Assembly: GCA_947259185.1 (NCBI GenBank)
Contig: CAMYKT010000007.1
Span: 7,007 to 71,006 of the forward strand
DNA from: an uncultured Methanobacteriaceae archaeon
Lineage (GTDB): Archaea; Methanobacteriota; Methanobacteria; Methanobacteriales; Methanobacteriaceae
DNA: 64,000 bases
Direction of reading: 5' to 3'
Part shown: piece by piece, positions 45,847 through 55,720 of the stretch
Numbering within the stretch: position 1 is the first letter of the stretch
Layout of the letters: each line of letters begins with the position of its first letter
Program-made: the position numbers and the translations under genes
Notes under the pieces: model-generated
Database searches by the model: none
Seen by the model: only the letters and a program-made list of their open reading frames with translations
What the model was told of the DNA's origin: nothing

Positions 45847-45970
45847 ATATGCTACAAAATTCAGATTTCAAATATCCTGCTTTTTAATAAAAAATAATCT
45901 TTATAAAAAAAATAATATCTGAATTTAATCTAAAATAAAAATAATGTTTCAGGTAAAACTTTTTTTCATT

Positions 45971-47122
45971 TTACCGGGATAGTATGTGTATAGCGGCAGT
46001 TCCACCGGTTCCACCAATATTGTGGGTCATACCTACTTCGGCACCTTCCACCTGGCGCTTACCTGCTTCTCCTCTTAGTTGCCATACAATTTCGGCTGCC
46101 TGAGCAATACCGGTTGCACCTAATGGGTGACCTCTAGCTTTTAAACCTCCGGAAGGATTCACTGGTATTTCACCATCAAGACGGGTCATACCCTCTTCAA
46201 CAGCCAGCCCTCCTTTTCCTTTTTCCACAAATCCTATATCTTCTATGGCTAAAATACCATTTATACTAAAGCAATCATGCACTTCTATGGTGTCAATATC
46301 TTTAGGTGTAACTTTAGCTATTTTAAATGCCTTTTTAGCTGCGTGGACGGTGGCATCAATGGTGGTGATACTCTTACGATCATGTAGTGCCAGTGAACCT
46401 GAAGCCTGTGTAGATGCCTTTACATAAATGGGGGTGTCAGTGTACTTTTTAGCATCTTCTGCAGGACATAATATGGCAGCTGCAGCCCCATCAGAAATAG
46501 GGGAACAATCCAGTAACCTTAAAGGGTCTGCAACCATGGTGGAATTCATAACTTGATCTACAGTTATTTCCATGGGAAATTGGGCCCTTGGATTTTTAGC
46601 TGCATTTTCGTGGTTTATCACTGAGACCATGGCCAACTGTTCTCTGGTGGTTCCATATTCATGCATATGCCTGCGGGCCATCATGGCATAAAGTGAAGGG
46701 AAAGTAACACCTTGTTGGGCTTCCCATTCTTGATCAGAAGCAGTGGCAATAGCAGGGGTGGGATCAACCACATCAGTCATCTTTTCCACACCAGCGGAAA
46801 TAACAATGTCATGGTATCCAGAAGCTACTGCCATTATACCGTTTCTTAATGCCAGGCCTCCAGATGCACATGCTGCTTCTACACGAGCACAGGGTATAGG
46901 TGTTAAACCGGTATGATCTGCTATAAGGGAAGCTATGTGTTCCTGATTAACAAAAAGACCTGCGGACATATTTCCCACATACATCGCTTCCAGGTCCCCG
47001 CCCTCTATATTGGCGTCTTTAATTGCCCCTAAACCAGCATCAGTAATCATGTCCCGGAAGGAAACATCCCATAATTCTCCAAATTTTGTTTGTGATACTC
47101 CAATTATTGCAACATCTCTCAT
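45971..47122 (-). CDS. Thiolase-family acetyl-CoA acetyltransferase (mevalonate pathway)
   Basis: Condenses two acetyl-CoA to acetoacetyl-CoA, passed directly to HMG-CoA synthase. The 383-aa archaeal thiolase has the nucleophilic Cys in VEAACASGGLALRNG, the EVHDCFSINGI active-site segment and NPSGGLKARGHPLGATGI near the C-terminus. It starts 11 nt after the HMG-CoA synthase stop behind AAGGGGGATTATC. In many archaea a DUF35 bridging protein is the third gene; here none follows, and the next gene is convergent. Confidence 0.92.
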   Translation of the reverse strand: MRDVAIIGVSQTKFGELWDVSFRDMITDAGLGAIKDANIEGGDLEAMYVGNMSAGLFVNQEHIASLIADHTGLTPIPCARVEAACASGGLALRNGIMAVASGYHDIVISAGVEKMTDVVDPTPAIATASDQEWEAQQGVTFPSLYAMMARRHMHEYGTTREQLAMVSVINHENAAKNPRAQFPMEITVDQVMNSTMVADPLRLLDCSPISDGAAAAILCPAEDAKKYTDTPIYVKASTQASGSLALHDRKSITTIDATVHAAKKAFKIAKVTPKDIDTIEVHDCFSINGILAIEDIGFVEKGKGGLAVEEGMTRLDGEIPVNPSGGLKARGHPLGATGIAQAAEIVWQLRGEAGKRQVEGAEVGMTHNIGGTGGTAAIHILSR

Positions 47123-47133
47123 GATAATCCCCC

Positions 47134-48174
47134 TTAAGCCATTTTCAATTTATCTTTAAATTTAGCATAAAGTGCATAGTCAACATAGCACTTAGTTTCT
47201 ATCATATCTTGAACTTTAGGGGCCAGATCCCGTCTTTCTTCAATTTTATCAGTAACTGTAATGCTAAATGCATCACTACCTGCCCCTGATCCATATGATA
47301 CAGCCAGTATTTTATCACCGGCTTGTGCTACATCCAGAATAGCTGCAAGTCCCAGGGGTGTGGCACCGGAATAAGTATTTCCAATGACTGGAGTTAAAAG
47401 GCCATGTTGGACCTGTTCTTTATTGAAACCCAGTTTTTTAGCTGCTTTTAGATAAAACTTACCATTGGGTTGGTGGAAAACAGCGTAATCGTAACTGGAT
47501 GCATCAGTACCCATCTTATCAAACATTTCATTTGATGCGGCAATAACATGTTTAAAGTATGCAGGAACTCCGGTAAATCTACCCCCATGTCTTGGATAGG
47601 GCATTCCTTCCCTACGGTAAAAATCAGGAGTATCTGTGGTATAGCTGCAGGTGAAATCAATATCTGCAACTGTATCTTTTTTACCTATGATGTAAGCGGC
47701 CCCTCCTGCAGAAGCAGTATATTCTAAAGCATCCCCCGGTGCTCCTTGAGCAGTGTCTGCTCCTACTGCCAGCCCATATTCTACTATATTTGAATCTACT
47801 AATCCCATACATGCTTGCATACCAGCTGTACCTGCTTTACAGGCAAATTCCATGTCAGCCGCTGTTAAATTAGGTGCAGCATCTACTGCTTCAGCTACAA
47901 TAGTAGCTGTAGGCTTTACGGCGTAAGGGTGAGATTCAGACCCTACATAAACTGCTCCTATTTTTTTAGGATCAATAACCGCTCTTTTTAAAGCATATCT
48001 GGATGCTTCTACTGATATAGTAGCAGTATCCTCGTCAGGAGCAGGTACAGATTTTTCCTGCACAACTAAACCTCGGGAGATTGCTTGAGGATCGTCACCC
48101 CACACACGAGCTATTTCTTCTACTTTTATTCTATATGAAGGTACGTAAACTCCATATCCAACAATTCCTGCCAT
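47134..48174 (-). CDS. Hydroxymethylglutaryl-CoA synthase
   Basis: Makes HMG-CoA for isoprenoid lipid synthesis. The 346-aa archaeal enzyme begins GIVGYGVYVPSYRIKVEEIA, has the catalytic Cys in EFACKAGTAGMQACMG, the His in YAVFHQPNGKF, and the C-terminal VSYGSGAGSDAF. The start follows CATGGTGTGATGTTAA. First gene of a two-gene unit with thiolase. A nested inverted repeat lies 110-160 nt upstream. Confidence 0.94.
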   Translation of the reverse strand: MAGIVGYGVYVPSYRIKVEEIARVWGDDPQAISRGLVVQEKSVPAPDEDTATISVEASRYALKRAVIDPKKIGAVYVGSESHPYAVKPTATIVAEAVDAAPNLTAADMEFACKAGTAGMQACMGLVDSNIVEYGLAVGADTAQGAPGDALEYTASAGGAAYIIGKKDTVADIDFTCSYTTDTPDFYRREGMPYPRHGGRFTGVPAYFKHVIAASNEMFDKMGTDASSYDYAVFHQPNGKFYLKAAKKLGFNKEQVQHGLLTPVIGNTYSGATPLGLAAILDVAQAGDKILAVSYGSGAGSDAFSITVTDKIEERRDLAPKVQDMIETKCYVDYALYAKFKDKLKMA

Positions 48175-48485
48175 TTAACATCACACCATGGTATAATTAA
48201 TTGATTATTTTTTAGTTAAGCTAATTTTTGTTTAAAAAAATTTTAAATCCAATCTTCCTTTAAATAATTAATTCCATTTTTCTAAGTATCACTCTAATAA
48301 GTTTTCCCTTAAATAAATAAGGGCTATGATACTCATATTAAAATTTCATAATTCTGTATTAAATCTAATTCTGAAAATTAAATAAAATTATCTTTATTAT
48401 AATAAAATCCATTAGCAATAGATTACTACTTTAAAATCAATTTAACAATGCATAACAATAATTTCTACAATTAAAATGCTAATAA
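48175..48485. other. Spacer between HMG-CoA synthase and tRNA-Gly, with inverted repeat
   Basis: A 311-nt AT-rich spacer without coding potential. It contains the promoter of HMG-CoA synthase and the nested inverted repeat at 48285-48333, listed separately. Confidence 0.5.
48285..48333. repeat. Nested inverted repeat upstream of HMG-CoA synthase
   Basis: AGTATCA (48285-48291) pairs with TGATACT (48327-48333), and inside it CCCTTA (48306-48311) pairs with TAAGGG (48318-48323) around an AATAAA loop. Both stems are perfect. It may be a leader structure or an operator for the mevalonate genes, or a terminator for the tRNA transcript running the same way. Confidence 0.45.
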
Positions 48486-48635
<150 letters not shown>

Positions 48636-48666
48636 ATGTAGTGCATACCATGATTTGAGTTCATCG

Positions 48667-48674
48667 TATATAAA
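48667..48674 (-). promoter_or_regulatory. TATA box of the tRNA-Gly pair
   Basis: TTTATATA on the minus strand, a full archaeal box A consensus, about 35 nt before the mature 5' end of tRNA-Gly(GCC). Confidence 0.6.
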
Positions 48675-48858
48675 GTTTTAGGTAAACCTTGCTCAATTTA
48701 TTAATAAGAGGTAAAAATCAATTAAAATTCGATTTAATTAAAATAACAGCAATTACTAAGTCTCTTTATTAAATTGATTAAATTTATATACTAATTTAAA
48801 ATATTATTTAAAATGAAGTCATTATAATTACATTGGGTTTTATCTCAAGGAGCAAAAA

Positions 48859-50232
48859 ATGAATATAAAAAAAATTGGTTTACCACTGGCTATAATTGTA
48901 GCCATACTGGTGATGATTTTTCCTTTACCGGGTTTAAGCTTTTCTGGCCATGCTGCTATTGCATTACTAACCTTTGCCGTGATAATGTGGGCCACTGAAG
49001 CTGCCCACCTGGCAGTAACCTCTTTAATTATACTCTTTATTCAACCTATTATTGGAGTTGCCAGTTTTCCTGATGCAGTGATTGGATTTGCCAATCCCAT
49101 ACTATTTTTAATGATTGGAGGTTTTATTATTGCCGAGGCCATTCGAAAAAGTGGCCTGGCCCAGCGTTTAACTTATCTCATGCTTTCTAAATTAGGGACG
49201 TCTTCCAGCCGGGGATTGTTTGTAAGTGTGTTTTCCTCCGGCATTCTTTCTGCCTGGATTGAGAATGTAGTTGCTTTTGCAATGCTCTTACCTATAATTA
49301 AAGAAATAGTCACTTTAATGGGGTGTGAAGAACCTCAAAAAGGAAAAAGTAACTATGCCAAGGCCATGGTCCTGGGGGCATCATTTGGATCTCTGGCAGG
49401 TGGATTTGGAACTGAAATTGGAACTGCTCCCAACCTGATGGCTGCAGCCTATACTGGTATTCCTTTTGTAAATTGGATGGTATTTGGATTTCCCCTGGCC
49501 ATTGCATTAATGATTATTATCTGGAAATTATTGGGTGTGATTTTCCCCTCAGAAGTTAAGGGTATTGTGGGAGGGGATAACACTATAACGGATAAGCTGG
49601 ACAAACTCGGTGTTCTATCCCGGGATGAAAAAATAAGTATCGTTATCCTATTATTTACCATTTCATTATGGGTTACCACTGGTTTAACGGGAATTGATAG
49701 CTATTCAGTAGCCCTTATTGGAGCGGTTTTATTTTTCTTCTCTGGAATCGTGAATTGGAGAGATGCCCAAAAAAATGTGGATTGGGGACTAATAATATTC
49801 TTTGGAGGAGCACTATCTCTGGGGGCAGCTTTACTTAATACTGGTGCAGCTGAATGGTTAATTAAGGATATTGTTTCCATGATGGGTTCTGATCCATCCG
49901 TGCTACTTATAACCGTAGTTCTAATGCTGGTGGCAGTTATCATAACTCAGATAATGTCCAATATAGCCCTATCTGCTATTTTAATACCTCTTTCAGTTAC
50001 TCTGGCCAATTCTCAGGGCCTGGCTATTGGGACCTATGCTGTTCCTGTGGCAATAGCATGTTCTTTGTCTTTTATGCTGCCTATGGCCGATCCCACAGTG
50101 GCCATGGCTTATGGAACAGGATATGTTAAATTAAAAGAAATTGCAAAAGCAGGAATTCCCCTGGTTATAATCGGGATAATATTAACTATTCTGGTAATAT
50201 TCACTCTGGCCCAACCATTTTTAGGCACATAA
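48859..50232 (+). CDS. SLC13/DASS-family anion:sodium symporter
   Basis: A 457-aa transporter with about 11-12 membrane helices, of the divalent anion:Na+ symporter family (dicarboxylates, sulfate or phosphate). Conserved features are IMWATEAAHLAVTSLI, the SNT-like loop around ENVVAFAMLLPI, GTEIGTAPNLMAAAYTG and MSNIALSAILIPL with LPMADPTVAMAYGTGYV near the end. The substrate is not determined. The start follows CTCAAGGAGCAAAAA. Confidence 0.88.
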   Translation: MNIKKIGLPLAIIVAILVMIFPLPGLSFSGHAAIALLTFAVIMWATEAAHLAVTSLIILFIQPIIGVASFPDAVIGFANPILFLMIGGFIIAEAIRKSGLAQRLTYLMLSKLGTSSSRGLFVSVFSSGILSAWIENVVAFAMLLPIIKEIVTLMGCEEPQKGKSNYAKAMVLGASFGSLAGGFGTEIGTAPNLMAAAYTGIPFVNWMVFGFPLAIALMIIIWKLLGVIFPSEVKGIVGGDNTITDKLDKLGVLSRDEKISIVILLFTISLWVTTGLTGIDSYSVALIGAVLFFFSGIVNWRDAQKNVDWGLIIFFGGALSLGAALLNTGAAEWLIKDIVSMMGSDPSVLLITVVLMLVAVIITQIMSNIALSAILIPLSVTLANSQGLAIGTYAVPVAIACSLSFMLPMADPTVAMAYGTGYVKLKEIAKAGIPLVIIGIILTILVIFTLAQPFLGT

Positions 50233-50327
50233 AGGGTTAATGATTAGAACCAGGTGACTGATAATTCATTTTTTTATTTTTTCTATGAAATCATATCAAC
50301 GGTATCAAAAAATAGGATAAAATATCA

Positions 50328-51866
50328 TTAATCCTTTTTTATATTATCTAAAATCATTTTGTCCACAAATTCCATATCCATGTTGTTTTCTACTATTTCT
50401 GCTAATCTATCAATTGAAAACTGCTTACTATTTTTAAAGGGGTCTTCTCCAAATCCTAATTTTTTCAGTCCTTTTTTTTCTCGCAGATAATCAGTAAAGG
50501 TCCTTCTAAAATAATAGTTGTGGAATATTCCATGAAAATAGGTGCCCATTACATTACCCTGTATAGCACCATCATAATCAGATTCAAGAGTATTACCACA
50601 CCCTTTAATAATCTTTAATAGCGGCTTAGTATTGTTTATCTGAGTGATACCCTCATGCAATTCATATCCGGTTATGGTTTCCGGGGGCATATCTTTCATG
50701 AAACCCTTATTTATTAAAAGGCCCTGGCTACGGGTTATGATCTTGGGAACCTTTCCAAAATAAGTGATGATATCTAAAAGCCCCAGACCCTTTACAGATC
50801 CATGTTTGGATTCTTTCAGGGTTTCATCAATTATTTCGTTTCCCATCATTTGATAACCACCGCAAATACCTACAATGGGGATTTTCTTAGATAATTCTCT
50901 TATTTCATCAGAAAAACCAGCTTGATTTAATGCTATTATATCATTTACTGTGTTCCTGGTACCGGGAATTATAAGTGCATCTATATTTCCTATCTTATCT
51001 CCTATTTCAATTAGCTTCAATCCAATATCTGGTTCATATTCAAGTGGATCCAGGTCAGTAAAGTTAGATATTCGAGGTAATCGCATAACTCCTATAGTTA
51101 TATCTCCATTACCTCTGTATTTTCTCTCAGAAAGTGATGCTGAATCTTCTTCAGGTAGCTTAAGGTTATGATCATAGGGTAAAACTCCCAGGACGGGAAC
51201 ACCTATAATTTTTTCAATCTGACGAATGCCTGGCATTAAAATATCCAGATTACCTCTAAATTTATTAATTACCACAGCTTTAATTCTAATGCGGTCTTTT
51301 TCATCTAAAAGTGAAAATGTCCCGGCTATTGATGCAAAAACACCGCCGCGATCAATATCTGCCACAAGTATTACGTCGGCATCAGCCAAATGAGCAATTT
51401 CCATGTTGGCAAGGTCTTTATCTCTCATATTAATTTCTGCCGGAGAACCAGCCCCTTCTATGAATACCAAATCATATTCGTTCTTTAAATATTCTAAAGA
51501 CTCTGAAATAGCTTCCAGGGCATGGGCTCTGAAATTTTGTTGATATTCATAGAAATTCATGTCTCCTGCAGGCTTACCATGCACAATTACCTGAGATATG
51601 AAATCTTCTTTAGGCTTCAGAAGTACGGGGTTCATATGGTAGGAAGGTTCCAAGCCTGCTGCTTCTGCCTGAAAAACCTGAGCTATGGCTATTTCTGCGT
51701 TTTCTTCAGTGGTATAAGAATTCAAAGACATGTTTTGTGATTTGAAGGGAGTAACTCTGTAACCCCTGCGGGAGTATATGCGGCATAAAGCAGCCACCAT
51801 GATGCTCTTACCTGCATTGGAGGATGTTCCCTGGACCATAATACACTTGGAATTTGATTGAGACAT
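50328..51866 (-). CDS. cobQ: Cobyric acid synthase
   Basis: ATP- and glutamine-dependent amidation of four carboxylates of adenosylcobyrinic acid a,c-diamide. The 512-aa protein has the N-terminal dethiobiotin-synthase-like P-loop VQGTSSNAGKSIMVAAL, VADIDRGGVFASI, and a C-terminal class I amidotransferase domain with nucleophile Cys in GICGGYQMMG and the His in GTYFHGIFHN. The start follows AAGAGGTTTTCA. Usually called CbiP/CobQ. Confidence 0.95.
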   Translation of the reverse strand: MSQSNSKCIMVQGTSSNAGKSIMVAALCRIYSRRGYRVTPFKSQNMSLNSYTTEENAEIAIAQVFQAEAAGLEPSYHMNPVLLKPKEDFISQVIVHGKPAGDMNFYEYQQNFRAHALEAISESLEYLKNEYDLVFIEGAGSPAEINMRDKDLANMEIAHLADADVILVADIDRGGVFASIAGTFSLLDEKDRIRIKAVVINKFRGNLDILMPGIRQIEKIIGVPVLGVLPYDHNLKLPEEDSASLSERKYRGNGDITIGVMRLPRISNFTDLDPLEYEPDIGLKLIEIGDKIGNIDALIIPGTRNTVNDIIALNQAGFSDEIRELSKKIPIVGICGGYQMMGNEIIDETLKESKHGSVKGLGLLDIITYFGKVPKIITRSQGLLINKGFMKDMPPETITGYELHEGITQINNTKPLLKIIKGCGNTLESDYDGAIQGNVMGTYFHGIFHNYYFRRTFTDYLREKKGLKKLGFGEDPFKNSKQFSIDRLAEIVENNMDMEFVDKMILDNIKKD

Positions 51867-51960
51867 TGAAAACCTCTTTATTTAAAATTTATAAAAAACC
51901 TTTTAACAAAAAATTCATTTTATTTTAGTGATATTAAGATGGATTTGCTTATATTTTTAT

Positions 51961-51981
51961 TTATCCCTACCGAAGGGATAA
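51961..51981. repeat. 8-bp perfect hairpin in cobQ/PAS spacer
   Basis: TTATCCCT (51961-51968) and AGGGATAA (51974-51981) are perfect complements around ACCGA. It lies in the divergent spacer, about 95 nt from each start codon, and so could serve either gene as an operator or leader structure. Confidence 0.4.
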
Positions 51982-52073
51982 TCTTTAATAAAAATAAAGA
52001 GATATTTATTTTATAATTTAATTATTATGCAGTGATTTCATATTATCTTACTGGAAATGGCAGGTGGCATTAT

Positions 52074-53270
52074 ATGGATACCATGGATCAGGATGAATTA
52101 TTCAAGATAGCATTCAACAAAGTGAATGATATTATTACCATAATTGAAATTAAAGAGGACGGCAGTGCTGGTAATTTTATAAAAGTAAATGATGTGGCAG
52201 TAAAGAAACTGGGATATTCTCCTGAAGAATTTTCACATATGAGACCTAAAGATATAGGGTCCACACCTCTTGAAAATAAAAAAAAGATTAGAGAACTTAT
52301 CACACAGGGAAGAGTCTCTTTTCAGAGAAATTATTTTACTAAAGATGGCAAAAATATCCCGGTGGAGATCAATTCCCATATTATTAATTTAAAAACTAAA
52401 AAAGCAGCATTATCGGTGGCCAGAGATATCAGTGATCGTCAAGAAAGTGAAGAACGACTCCAAGATTTTTTTGATAATGCTACGGATCTTATTCAAATGG
52501 TAAATTCTGATGGAACCTTTTTATATGTTAATGAAGCATGGAAAGATGTTTTGGGGTATCAAGATAATGAAATTGAAAAACTGAACATATTTGATGTTAT
52601 TCATCCAGAACACTTAGAACACTGTCGAGATACTTTTGAGAAGGTTTTTAAGGGACATAAGATTGATGAAATTGAAACTGGATTTAAAACTAAAAATGGA
52701 CAGGAAGTAATACTTGAAGGTAATATAAATCCTAAAATCGATGATAATGGCAAAGTAGTTTATACCCGGGCTATTTTCCGGGATGTTACCGACAGGAAAC
52801 ATTATGAGATGGAAATTGAAAGACTGGCTAGCATTGTAGAGTCTTCTGGTGATGCTATAGTTGGATATGAGATGGATGGAACGATTTTTAACTGGAATTC
52901 AGGTGCTCAAAAACTATATGGATACTCTTATGATGAAATAAAAGGCAAAAATGTTTCATTACTAATGAAAACGGAAAAATGGGAAGAAAATCTAAAAAAT
53001 ATTGAAAAAATTAAAAAGGGGGATGTGGTTTCTCATTTTGAGACTACTCGTTTTAGAAAAGATGGATCATCATTTGAAGCTTCTATATCTTTATCTCCTA
53101 TTAAAAATTCACAAGGGGAGATTGTAGGGATTTCTACTATTGCGAGGGATATTACAGAGAGTAAAAAAGCTCAAAAAGCACTAAAAGATAGTGAAGAGAA
53201 ATACCGAAGAATTGTAGAAAAATTTATACAAAATGCACTTGCTTTAATTGGTGAAATAAATAAGGAATGA
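52074..53270 (+). CDS. PAS-domain sensor protein without kinase domain
   Basis: A 398-aa cytoplasmic protein with three PAS domains (about 1-125, 135-255, 260-380). Typical text is FIKVNDVAVKKLGYSPEEFS, TFLYVNEAWKDVLGYQDNEIEK and IFNWNSGAQKLYGYSYDEIKG, with ARDISDRQ, FRDVTDRK and ARDITESKKAQ linkers. It ends EEKYRRIVEKFIQNALALIGEINKE, a linker that usually leads to another module, so it may be truncated. No histidine kinase domain is present. The ATG at 52074 follows CAGGTGGCATTAT; an ATG 9 nt later is possible. Confidence 0.82.
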   Translation: MDTMDQDELFKIAFNKVNDIITIIEIKEDGSAGNFIKVNDVAVKKLGYSPEEFSHMRPKDIGSTPLENKKKIRELITQGRVSFQRNYFTKDGKNIPVEINSHIINLKTKKAALSVARDISDRQESEERLQDFFDNATDLIQMVNSDGTFLYVNEAWKDVLGYQDNEIEKLNIFDVIHPEHLEHCRDTFEKVFKGHKIDEIETGFKTKNGQEVILEGNINPKIDDNGKVVYTRAIFRDVTDRKHYEMEIERLASIVESSGDAIVGYEMDGTIFNWNSGAQKLYGYSYDEIKGKNVSLLMKTEKWEENLKNIEKIKKGDVVSHFETTRFRKDGSSFEASISLSPIKNSQGEIVGISTIARDITESKKAQKALKDSEEKYRRIVEKFIQNALALIGEINKE

Positions 53271-53660
53271 TTTTTATAAATACATTAAAATGTAGCAATC
53301 CTTATTAATAATCACGAACAGAACTTATATTATATATATTATAACCATATTATTTCTAAAAAACAAATTTCATCATTTACTTTATTAATATCTCTTAATT
53401 CTTTATTATTCTTTAATTATGAATAATAAACCCGGGATTTAATATAAAAGAGTATAATAATACCTTTTTACAGTTTAAGGGGATTATATTAATAAAAAAA
53501 GATAAACTGTGAGAGTAATATAATTAGGTATTTATAGTATAATATTAAAATAAGTTTATGTTAGTAAAACATTTTTTTATCTAACTAAAGAAATTATTTA
53601 AAATTTATTAATTATAAAAAACTTAATAGAGTATTAATTTATGGAGGCACTCGAAAATTT
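53271..53660. other. AT-rich spacer upstream of lonB
   Basis: A 390-nt spacer without a credible gene. ACAGTTTA (53470-53477) and TAAACTGT (53503-53510) form an 8-bp inverted repeat. A seven-codon frame ATG GAG GCA... (53641) contains the lonB Shine-Dalgarno and its stop overlaps the lonB ATG. Confidence 0.5.
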
Positions 53661-55559
53661 ATGAAAACTACCATTAAAGCATCTAATTCAGAAGATTCAG
53701 TTGCTTATGAAACTTCAGAAGATATCGAGGTACCTGATAGGCTGGTTGACCAGATAATTGGCCAGGAAGAAGCTGTGGAGACCATTAAAAAGGCGGCCAG
53801 GCAGCGTAGAAATGTACTGCTTATTGGCGAGCCTGGTGTTGGTAAATCTATGTTAGCACAATCTATGGCTGAATTACTTCCTCCTGAAGAATTACAAGAT
53901 ATACTGGTTTATCCTAATTTAGAAGATTCTAATAATCCTTTAATAGGAGCACTACCTGCAGGAGAAGGAAAACAAATTGTCATGAACCATAAGGCCAAAT
54001 CTAAAGGTCAGGAAGAAAAGAAAAATATGTTCATGATCCTGATTATTGGTTTAATCCTGGTAATTGGTTTCATGCTCCAGCAGTATTTTGTGGCAATTAT
54101 TGCAGCAGGGATAGTATTTTTGGCCCTAAATCAAATGAGGCCTAAAACCACGGTCATGGTTCCTAAATTACTGGTAAATAATGAAAATAAAAAAATAGCT
54201 CCTTTTATAGATGCTACTGGAGCTCATGCCGGTGCTTTACTGGGTGATGTAAGACACGACCCTTACCAATCTGGAGGACTGGGAACCCCGGCCCATGAAA
54301 GAGTGGAGTCTGGAATGATTCACCGTTCCCATAATGGAGTTCTCTATATAGATGAAATTGGAACCATGAAAATGAGAACCCAGCAGGAACTATTAACTGC
54401 CATGCAGGAAGGACTGTACTCCATAACTGGACAGAGTGAAACCAGCAGTGGTGCTATGGTAAGATCTCAGGCAGTTCCCTGTGATTTTGTACTGGTTGCA
54501 TCTGGAAATATTCAAGTCCTGGAAGGAATGCATATTGCCCTTCGATCCAGAATAAGAGGATATGGTTACGAAGTTTTCATGAAAGACAGTATGCAAGATA
54601 CTCCAGAAAATAGACAGAAACTGGTTCAGTTCGTGGCCCAGGAAGTCAAAAAAGATGGTAGAATACCTCACTTTTCAAAAGAAGCCATGGATGAGATAAT
54701 ACTGGAAGCACAAAGAAGAGCCGGTAAAAAAGATTCTTTAACCCTTAAATTAAGAGATTTAGGTGGTTTAGTTCGTGCAGCAGGAGATATTGCTAAAGGG
54801 GAAGCTGCAGATTATGTAACCATGGATCATGTGGTTAAATCTAAGAAACTTGCTAGAACTCTGGAACAGCAAATCGCTGATAGATACATCGTTCAAAAGA
54901 AAAAGTACAGAGTATTCCAATCTGAGGGTGGTCAAATTGGCAGTGTTAATGGTTTAGCTATAATAGGAGATAGAAGTGGTATTTTACTACCTATAGCTGC
55001 TGAGGCTGCACCTGCCCAGAGTAAACAAGAAGGTAGAATAATAGCCACTGGTAAACTGGGAGAAATAGCTAAAGAGGCAGTACAAAATGTTTCTGCACTG
55101 ATTAAAAAACATACCGGAACAGATATATCCAACTATGATATTCACATCCAGTTTTTACAGGCCTATGAAGGTGTGGAAGGAGACAGTGCCAGTGTATCGG
55201 TAGCCACCGCAGTGGTATCAGCATTGGAAGAAATTCCAGTGGATCAATCAGTAGCCTTAACTGGTTCTCTAAGTATCAGGGGATATGTCTTACCTGTGGG
55301 TGGGGTAACTGGTAAAATCGAAGCTGCGGCAGAAGCGGGCATTAAGAAGGTCCTTATACCTAAATCAAATATGCAGGATGTTATGATTGAAAGCCGCTAC
55401 AAGGATAAAATTGAGATTATTCCTGTGGAAACTCTAAGCGATGTTCTAAAACATGCTTTAATAGGCAAAGGGAAAAAAGGACTGGTAGATCAAATGCAAA
55501 AAATCAGTGAAATGGTCCCCCGGGGAATTATTCCCAAACCCTCCACCAATAAGTCTTAA
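53661..55559 (+). CDS. lonB: Archaeal Lon protease (LonB), membrane-anchored
   Basis: ATP-dependent protease held at the cytoplasmic membrane. The 632-aa protein has the AAA+ Walker A GEPGVGKS (56-63), two membrane helices inserted within the ATPase region (about 122-160: MFMILIIGLILVIGF and YFVAIIAAGIVFLAL), YIDEIGTM as Walker B, and a C-terminal S16 domain with catalytic Ser near 511 (EGDSASVS) and Lys near 552 (VTGKIEAAAEAG). GGAGG lies 14 nt before the ATG, a little far. Confidence 0.95.
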   Translation: MKTTIKASNSEDSVAYETSEDIEVPDRLVDQIIGQEEAVETIKKAARQRRNVLLIGEPGVGKSMLAQSMAELLPPEELQDILVYPNLEDSNNPLIGALPAGEGKQIVMNHKAKSKGQEEKKNMFMILIIGLILVIGFMLQQYFVAIIAAGIVFLALNQMRPKTTVMVPKLLVNNENKKIAPFIDATGAHAGALLGDVRHDPYQSGGLGTPAHERVESGMIHRSHNGVLYIDEIGTMKMRTQQELLTAMQEGLYSITGQSETSSGAMVRSQAVPCDFVLVASGNIQVLEGMHIALRSRIRGYGYEVFMKDSMQDTPENRQKLVQFVAQEVKKDGRIPHFSKEAMDEIILEAQRRAGKKDSLTLKLRDLGGLVRAAGDIAKGEAADYVTMDHVVKSKKLARTLEQQIADRYIVQKKKYRVFQSEGGQIGSVNGLAIIGDRSGILLPIAAEAAPAQSKQEGRIIATGKLGEIAKEAVQNVSALIKKHTGTDISNYDIHIQFLQAYEGVEGDSASVSVATAVVSALEEIPVDQSVALTGSLSIRGYVLPVGGVTGKIEAAAEAGIKKVLIPKSNMQDVMIESRYKDKIEIIPVETLSDVLKHALIGKGKKGLVDQMQKISEMVPRGIIPKPSTNKS

Positions 55560-55720
55560 ATTTTCAAGAGTTAAAAAAAATATTTAACTCATATTTTTTT
55601 TTTTAAACAGGGTTTTGTGGATATGTTAATTTAAAACTAGTTTTGTCTATTTTTAGTTTTTCGTATATTAAAAAAAATAATTTTTTTAGTATTTAATCTA
55701 AAAAAATAATAATTAATAGT

